Shown: positions 19,040 to 25,816 of the stretch, piece after piece
Layout of the letters: every line of letters starts with the position of its first letter
Numbering within the stretch: the stretch's first letter is position 1
Program-made: the position numbers and the translations under genes
NCBI GenBank assembly: GCA_000512085.1
Contig: ASPP01024706.1
Span: forward strand, 1 to 25,816
Length of the DNA stretch: 25,816 nt
Direction: 5' to 3'
From: Reticulomyxa filosa
Taxonomy: Eukaryota; Foraminifera; Reticulomyxidae
Notes under the pieces: generated by a model
What the model was told of the DNA's origin: nothing
The model's database searches: none
The model's input: the letters and a program-made list of their open reading frames with translations, nothing else

Positions 19040-21532
19040 TGTTGTGTTTACGTGGTAGTTTTTAAGGAAATTGATTGGTAGAAAAATGTTTGTTTTTGAA
19101 AGTAAATTGATTTACGTTTTTGGATTTGAGTGTCCACATTACACTTAAAAACCTGGCACTGGATAAAAAAATTTGTAGTTTTTTTTTAATGCGGAATTTT
19201 ATGTCAAAAACAAACAAATGTTTTTTCTTAAATTGTTAGCGTATAACTAAATATAATATTGAAAGTAACAATTCTCAAATAAAAAAAGGACACTTGCAAA
19301 GTATAATAATTTTTTTGATATTGAGTACAAATTATAGTCAAAACATAAGAGAATTCTATCAAAGTTTAGATTTATCAGAAATAAATCTTATTTCGAGAGG
19401 ATTCTTGTATTCTAACTATTTTTATTTTTCATATTATTATCGCATAGACCTCTGCTTTTGTTCTTCTCTCAATGTCGCGTCGGCCGTTTGCTTGACGGGT
19501 TAAACTTTGAATTAAAAAAATTGAACAAATTTCATTCTATAATCTATTGCCTTCGTTTCTGCTTATAAATTAAATTTTCCCTTAATTTGTTGAGCTTTAT
19601 AATGTCAAAGGAATGTAATTTACAATGATAGTAATAATTTAACAGTATTTCTTGAAAAAAAAATTGAAAGTGTTTGTGAGTTTGAACTTTTTGTCCCTTT
19701 TTGAGGAACCAGATGTTGACTTAAATATAAATGGCTAGTTTTAGCGCAACAGATCTATTGTTGTCTTAAGATAGATGTATTTGTAGCATGTTCAGTTTTC
19801 TTCTTTTTATAACTAGCTATGATTTTTAGTCCAAGTCAATAGACATTTATCGTTTGATTTTTTGTTTTTGAAACAGTGTTAAATTGTACATTGACAAGAT
19901 TCCATATTGTAAATGACAAGAAATCAAAATAATTAGTAAGAAAAATAACAAACTTCAACGTCATTATCGTAATGGAATTGATTTGTGATTAGCTTTAAGC
20001 AATTGCAATGAAGACTTCAAAAAAGAAACGAATTTGCAAGACATCTTCAAGACTTAGCTAAACTCATCTGAAGGACTTTGGAAGTAGTCAATCTTTATAA
20101 TTGAAACGATATTGTCACTATAAATACATGGCAAAGACAACATTGACAACTAAAGACTTGAATTTGTTTACAAGCAACATCAGAGCGCGAGAATTTGACA
20201 AAATTTGATTCATTTACAGTTTATATTTTAGTACAAAACATAATTTTTTTAAACTTTTTTTTGTGAATTCATTTAAACAATATCAAATTTTAATACTATT
20301 TTGTAATGTTATACTTCAAATTAAAAAAGTTATATATATTTGTATGAAGTGATGAATATGCTATATACAATAGAAGACGATTTCTAAAATAAAGTGAATA
20401 TTTGTGCAGATAACTGGATAGTGGTTTCAGTGCAAGTGAAAAGCAAGAGAGTAGCAAATGAAGGTGAAGCTGAAATCTGACATAAACTATTGCTTAAGCC
20501 AAAAAAAAATTTTTCTAGTGCAACTTTAAATCAAAATGAAGCTTTGTGATTACAATCTATTGAAAAATATTTAATATACAAAATATTTAAAGAATTAGTT
20601 TTTGCAAAAGAGATTGTTAATTTACCTTAAAAAAAATAAAGAAAGATATATTTGTTAAATACTAAAAAAAGAAACAAAAAATATCTATATTTGACACAGT
20701 GTAATATCAACGATTGGACTAAGATTTGATAGAGTTGTTAACAAATGAAAACTCTTGTGACTTACTGACAAAGTGTAATATGAAAATATTGCTATAATCG
20801 ACTTTTCAACGAAAACAAGCAAAATAAATCAAGTAGAATATCAATGACAACAGCGACAAACAAAAAGATGAAAAAACTATTAAGTTTGTATAAAAGTTTT
20901 TATTGATTTATAGATCCACTTGAATATGGACATCGAACAGTATGGCCCTACAAAAGTATTATTATATTTACTTTGTAGCTAGTGTACTTTGCTATGACCT
21001 AGTGAAAAGTTTTTTTTTCAATTTTTAATTATTTGAATCAGCAATATTTTTCTTTAACACAAACACCACTTCATGAAAAGAGTCGATTTTTTAAATTCTA
21101 AACAAAAATATTTGATTACATTTTTTGTATTGATCAATTTTTTATTTTTAATTGTTTATAGATGCTTTTTGTAAGATATTGTTGGATTAATTTTAGTGTG
21201 TTTGAGCTAACATTTCATTTTGCACATAATTATGTAAAATAGCTTTAAACATGTACTTATTGAATATACAAGCAAAACCAGGCTTGTAGCTCACTATTAT
21301 AACCAGTTGGAAAAAAAAGAAAAAATCTTAATTTGTTCTAAAAATATTTCTACTAAAGAAAAAATAAAACAGTAAGTAAATCAGACAATTGTATTTGGTT
21401 GTTTTATAGCGTTCACGTTGATATGAAAAAATCTAGGTCCCCCTTATTGAGAGTGATATTTCTTTGAGCATAACAATTTTGAAGAACATTGAATATTTTG
21501 AACTTGTGCTGTAATACCGCGCAAAGAAAGAG
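19040..21532. other. 2.5 kb AT-rich gene desert
   Basis: No protein-like frame, tRNA or rRNA was recognised on either strand. The sequence is strongly AT-rich with A- and T-runs and short imperfect repeats. It follows the retrotransposon fragment and precedes the BAR-J gene, so the right end should contain that gene's promoter and 5' UTR. A 69-codon plus-strand frame at 19294-19503 is treated as chance. Confidence 0.5.
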
Positions 21533-24350
21533 ATGCAGGCATTTCGAAACATGGTCTCTTCGTTGACGCGCGCCGCTGACGGCAAACACCCATCTGATGA
21601 AGTGTTGCAAAAATACCGTGAGGATTTGAATGGTTTGCGTGACGAGGTTGTGCAAATTCGTCAACAATTTACATCTTACAGTGATAGCTTCGTTCACGCG
21701 GCGGAATCTGCAGTGGTCTTGTCGAAATCGATAGTTCAATTCTATCAACAGGGGGAGCCATCTGCCATTAAAGCAGCACAGTTTATCATAGAAGAAGGAG
21801 AAAGGGGCAAACAAAAAAAAACGTATACAAAATTTTTTTCTTTGTTTGTCTGTATATGATGTTTGTAAAAAGAAGTTTGGAACAAATTGACAACTGGGAC
21901 ATAGGATATATAATCATTCGAACGAAGAAATAGCGGACACGGCAGTGAAGCTGTTCCAGCAGCAGCAACACTCACCAGAAGGGCTGATTAGTGAGTTGGA
22001 CAATTGGTTGCAAGTGATTCGTCTGTTGCATCAAGAGATTGAAGACGCGGAACGAGCTCGAGCTGCGGCACAAACGACAAGCGATCGCCTATATTCGCTG
22101 AAAGAACAACACGAACGACTGAAAAAGAAGCAGTCGTCTGCAGGCAGCACAGCCGTAGGGGCCCAAGAACTTCGAGACTTGGAGGAACGAATCAAAGACA
22201 CCACCAATGTGAAAATATCTTTGACAAAGGATTTCCAAGACCAAAAACAAAAAATCGGGGACGCCGTCACAAACATGCTGAAAGAAAAGTATCACATATT
22301 TGATCGCGTGTATGTACAGTTGTTGGAATGTCAATTTGCGTGCGCCGGTGCGTATAACGATTTGATGAAGCCTTTCAAAGGTTTGATCGACTTGTATCGC
22401 AAACAATACTCGCACATTAATGAAAATGGCGACGCACATCCCTTGTATCAATCTACCAATCAATTGTTGCAACGCACAAAAATTGACGCCAATCCTCTGG
22501 ACCAAGCCCGTTCCCCTAGACATATTAACCAGGACACGACAGAGGCAAATACAAATCACGATGATCAGATCAGCGTTAACGTCAATAACGACGCTCATGC
22601 CAATAGCAGTGTCAATGACAACAAACCTGTGGAAAATGGTGATCACCACCAAAGCGATGAAAAGGAACTCAATGGCGTTCTTCACACACGAAGCGACAGT
22701 GATGACAACACTGCAGCCACGAAGAGCAACAAGAGTGCGACCCTTTCCAATGATGACCCTTCTCACTCAGTTGACTGTTCTTTCTATTCAAATGTGTCAT
22801 ATGCACACACAAACTCATCAAACATTATTTAACCAAGTGTGTTGTTGCTTGTATGAAAAACAGGAAACACAAGGCATGTCTTTTTTTATCGTCGGTTTTT
22901 GGGAGAAAAATCCAAAAGGGGAGATGTTTTTTTAAACCTCCTTTTTGTCTTTGTATTGTCTTTAAAATGTAGTGGTGAAGAACTCAGTTGAATCGAAGGT
23001 CAAAGCACCACCACCGCCCACTCAGCCACCCCCGCCTTTGCCTGGAAAAAGTAAGGCTCAGCTCCAGCCTCAGCCTCAACCTCAACCTCCTCAACCTATC
23101 CCACAACAAGATCAAGCCGATTTTTTATCGGAATACTTTGGATCAGTGACGACAGATACATCATCAACGTCAATTCCACAAGAGAAACGCGTTTTGTTTC
23201 TTCGATCAACAACAAAAAAACTAAAGCAGAACTCGAGAAAACAAACGTAGACAAATTTCAAAACAATATTTGTTTGGTTTGTTGTTTATAATTCGCAGGT
23301 ACAAAAAGTAGTAGAGACAGCTAAACATGAATATGGAGACTTTATAACGGGAAGCCAAATCGTCACGGAAGCAAACAATAGTTCTGCGGGTAACGTACAA
23401 TCTTCAATAGGATATTTATTTTCAACGGACAGTGTCTCTGAAAAAAGCAATACTGTGGAAAACACGCAAAAAAAGGATACGACAGCCAAAAATGAAAATG
23501 ACAAACCATCGTCCGATATGCTTCCTCATATGGAACGCCATGACAGTACTGATTTTTGGGGAATGTTTGGCAACACCACCAACCAAGAATCACAAACATC
23601 AAAAGTTGCAACGAAACCGACACCGACAATAACATCAACATCAACTTTAGCTTCCACCACTGCCAAACATGATCATGTGAATGTTTTGTTTGGATCGTCA
23701 GAGCCATCACGGTTTTCCAAATCCGAATCACAGATATCTAGACCCACAAATGCAAATTCTTCTCCTCGACGACGCAATCAACAGTCGGGTCAGCATTTAG
23801 AACCTGTCAATGAACAGGCTAAATCAAAACCAGTGTCTCCCAATGTCTCTGATGTCGAGTTAAAAAAATAAAATGAAAAAAGGAAAAGGGAGGATGGTGT
23901 ACAAGCATAAAAATGCTTAATATTTGTGGTCTTTTTTTGACAATTGTCAGAGATGAAAGCAAAATTGAAGAACGAGTAAAAGAGCGAATACGTTTTGTTA
24001 AAGAGTCATATGAAATCGAAGCAAAAGATCACGCTGAACGAACGAAATATAAAGATGAATTAGAGACAAGATTGGATGAGTGGGAATATAATAGCGGAGT
24101 CAGACGCAACATTCGATCATTACTGACAAAGTTGCCGGAGGTATTGTGGGAAGATTCTGGATGGAAACCAGTGAGTTTGGGCGATTTGGTTCAACCGGCC
24201 AAATGTAAAAAAGCATATCAAATGGCTTTGAGAGTTGTTCATCCAGATAGAGCGGCTAATCGTGGAGATGATGCAAAAAATGCTGTCATTTGTGAGCGAG
24301 TTTTTACTGCGCTTAACGAAGCTTGGAATGAATTTGAGAAGACAATGTGA
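21533..24350 (+). CDS. BAR-like domain plus auxilin-type J-domain protein
   Basis: Exons: 21533-21822; 21905 to about 22735-22800 (donor unresolved); 22972-23190; 23299 to about 23788-23860 (donor unresolved, G then GTCAGC at 23787 fits one phase); about 23952-24350. Introns 1 (82 nt) and 3 (108 nt) match in phase. Residues 1 to about 240 are long amphipathic helices (LDNWLQVIRLLHQEIEDAER, ELRDLEERIKDTTNVKISL, KEKYHIFDRVYVQLLECQFA) matching the three-helix BAR pattern of amphiphysin/endophilin proteins. A disordered Asn/Asp/His-rich linker follows, then a proline stretch (PPPPTQPPPPLPGK), PQ repeats and short Phe-Gly motifs. The C-terminus is an auxilin/GAK-type J domain: IRSLLTKLPEVLWEDSGWKP, KCKKAYQMALRVVHPDRAAN with the HPD tripeptide, and VFTALNEAWNEFEKTM. 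Auxilins recruit Hsc70 to uncoat clathrin vesicles; BAR domains bind curved membrane. A single uncoating and membrane-sensing protein is inferred. Confidence 0.82.
23000..23105 (+). repeat. Proline-rich and Pro-Gln repeat tract
   Basis: CCA/CCG/CCT codons give PPPPTQPPPPLPGK, a typical SH3 or EVH1/WW ligand. A run of CAGCCT/CAACCT hexamers then gives repeated Gln-Pro. It lies between the BAR-like region and the J domain of the same gene. Confidence 0.75.
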
Positions 24351-25816
24351 TGTTCAACTAGAGGAGAGATCACCGTTTTTGTGGTGTACGATGTGTTTTT
24401 GTGTTCTCGTTTTACCTTTTTTTTTGTGTGTGGTTTTCTTTGGCTAAGTGTGACTTTTCTCTTGTTTTTGCACTCTTTTTTCTTCATGCGAATGACGAAA
24501 GCACCACAAAAGCATCCCATCCTACTTCTGGCTCGAGACTTACAGGCATAAAGACGAAAAAAAAGCACTGTTAACATGACTCGCAGTTATGGAACCTCTT
24601 CACCAATTTGGGGACTATTTTACAAATTCTAGATGTTCATTGTCCAATTTTTGTTTGCACTCCACAAATATAATATTCCAAATTTGGTCTAATTGTATTA
24701 TGGAGTAAATTATTTATTGGTCAAAACGTGCCATAATGTCTACATAAGCTCAACATCATAGCCAAGGATTGCAACCCAAAAGTTAGAAATTTTCATAAAA
24801 GTGTCGTGTGAAGATATCATCGATGTTGAACTTCTTTTTTCAAAGATTACAAATCACCTGTTAATGCCTCAAGTTAGGTAGCGAAACGAACCGTGCAATT
24901 GACAACTAATCAAATTGTAGCTTTGATGCTCAATCAAGTCGATTGAATGGAAGTGCAGTACTCGTAATTAAAACTTAATTATGCCAAATGTAAAAATTAT
25001 AATTCATATAATTTTTTAATACAATATTATTGTCACCATTGTTTCTTCAATCTTTTTTTTGACAAGAGACAATTTTCTGTCTTTAGTTAATTTGGTTACA
25101 TAATTATGTTTTTTGTGTACTGTTGATAAGTATGCGTTTTGTTTACATTTGTTATTCTTTTTTGTGTTTAAGCTAGATTATTTATTAGAAGCCTAAATAA
25201 TACTTGAGAGGCAACTCAACTAAAGTAAAGAAATACAATTACTAGCACATATTCAAAAATACAACTTTTTTGCGAAAGTTATATCGATTATGAGAGACGT
25301 TAAATGAATTTTTTTTATTTGAGAAATCGGGGGTTATGCAAAAAAAATTCGTGTTAATCTACTTCGTAACTAACGATAACTTTTGTTAAAAAAGTTGTAC
25401 TTTAAAGAGATTTAAGTTAGAAGTGACAGATAAGATATGATGCAAAAAATGGCTCTAGCAATAAATGAGAAAGACAAAAAAAAATATAACGTTGGAAGCT
25501 TTTCCATTTGATATTCTTTACGCTGTTTGATTGTTCGGTAGATATCTTGATATATTGATATCAAGTACAGTATGTTGCAAAGAAAACTGAACGACTAAAA
25601 CGATATACTATGATGATAATTAATTTTCTCCATGAAAAATCAACATTTAGACATAATTTTTTTTTATCTTAAAAAAATATCTACAAATCTTGTAGTTTTT
25701 AAATATGAAATTTGTTTTTTAATAACTTTTTTTTTTGTTGGATGAAATCACCATTCTTTCAAATGATTTTTGAAACTTATGCGAGAATGCGTATCATTTG
25801 CACTTTTATTAAAATT
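24351..25816. other. AT-rich non-coding stretch, right edge
   Basis: About 1.47 kb after the J-domain stop codon, with no frame I would call coding. Bases 24360-24600 are T-rich on the plus strand (probable 3' UTR). An inverted repeat with arms CTTGATAT/ATATCAAG is at 25546-25565. A minus-strand frame at 24239-24577 is an antisense shadow. Confidence 0.5.

Noticed and set aside
22089-22766. 225-codon antisense frame opposite the BAR region
   Set aside because: Long because it mirrors the codon bias of the real plus-strand exon; composition is Val/Ile/Cys-rich with no motif.
1-25816. tRNA, rRNA or CRISPR-like arrays
   Set aside because: None seen by eye on either strand; repeats here are only simple tracts and short inverted repeats.

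Overview
This is nuclear DNA from a single-celled eukaryote. It is AT-rich, with long gene-free stretches and protein genes split by short introns of about 60-160 nt. The gene styles (a small caspase-like protein, a Kelch protein, a jockey-like non-LTR retrotransposon, AGC kinase and auxilin-type endocytic genes) resemble what I recall of the foraminiferan Reticulomyxa filosa (Rhizaria). That assignment is an inference from protein style; a BLAST search would settle it.

Layout. 1-757: no gene seen. 758-3245, minus strand: a caspase-like (C14) protein downstream of a Kelch-repeat protein. 3246-4589: gene-free. 4590-8107, minus strand: a JMJD7-type JmjC hydroxylase (four exons) and an OLA1/YchF P-loop NTPase (four exons). 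8649-11568, plus strand: a PX-domain AGC kinase of S6K/SGK type, for which I could build a six-exon model with consistent phases (809 codons). 11877-12244, minus strand: a doubtful fragment of an unrecognised gene. 13003-14912, minus strand: an unrecognised multi-pass membrane protein (three exons). 15173-17284, minus strand: a membrane-anchored GH20 beta-hexosaminidase (three exons, 648 aa). 17618-19039, plus strand: a 5'- and 3'-truncated non-LTR retrotransposon with one in-frame stop. 19040-21532: a 2.5 kb AT-rich desert. 21533-24350, plus strand: a protein joining an N-terminal BAR-like coiled-coil domain, a Pro/Gln-rich linker and a C-terminal auxilin-type J domain. 24351-25816: no gene seen.

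The genes do not form one pathway. Themes are membrane traffic and lysosomal function (BAR-auxilin, PX kinase, hexosaminidase) and translation-linked GTPase biology (JMJD7 beside OLA1). The most interesting item is the BAR plus auxilin J-domain architecture, which puts membrane-curvature binding and Hsc70 recruitment in one polypeptide. Coding spans were rebuilt by hand from reading frames, GT/AG sites and phase matching. Junctions I could not settle are marked.
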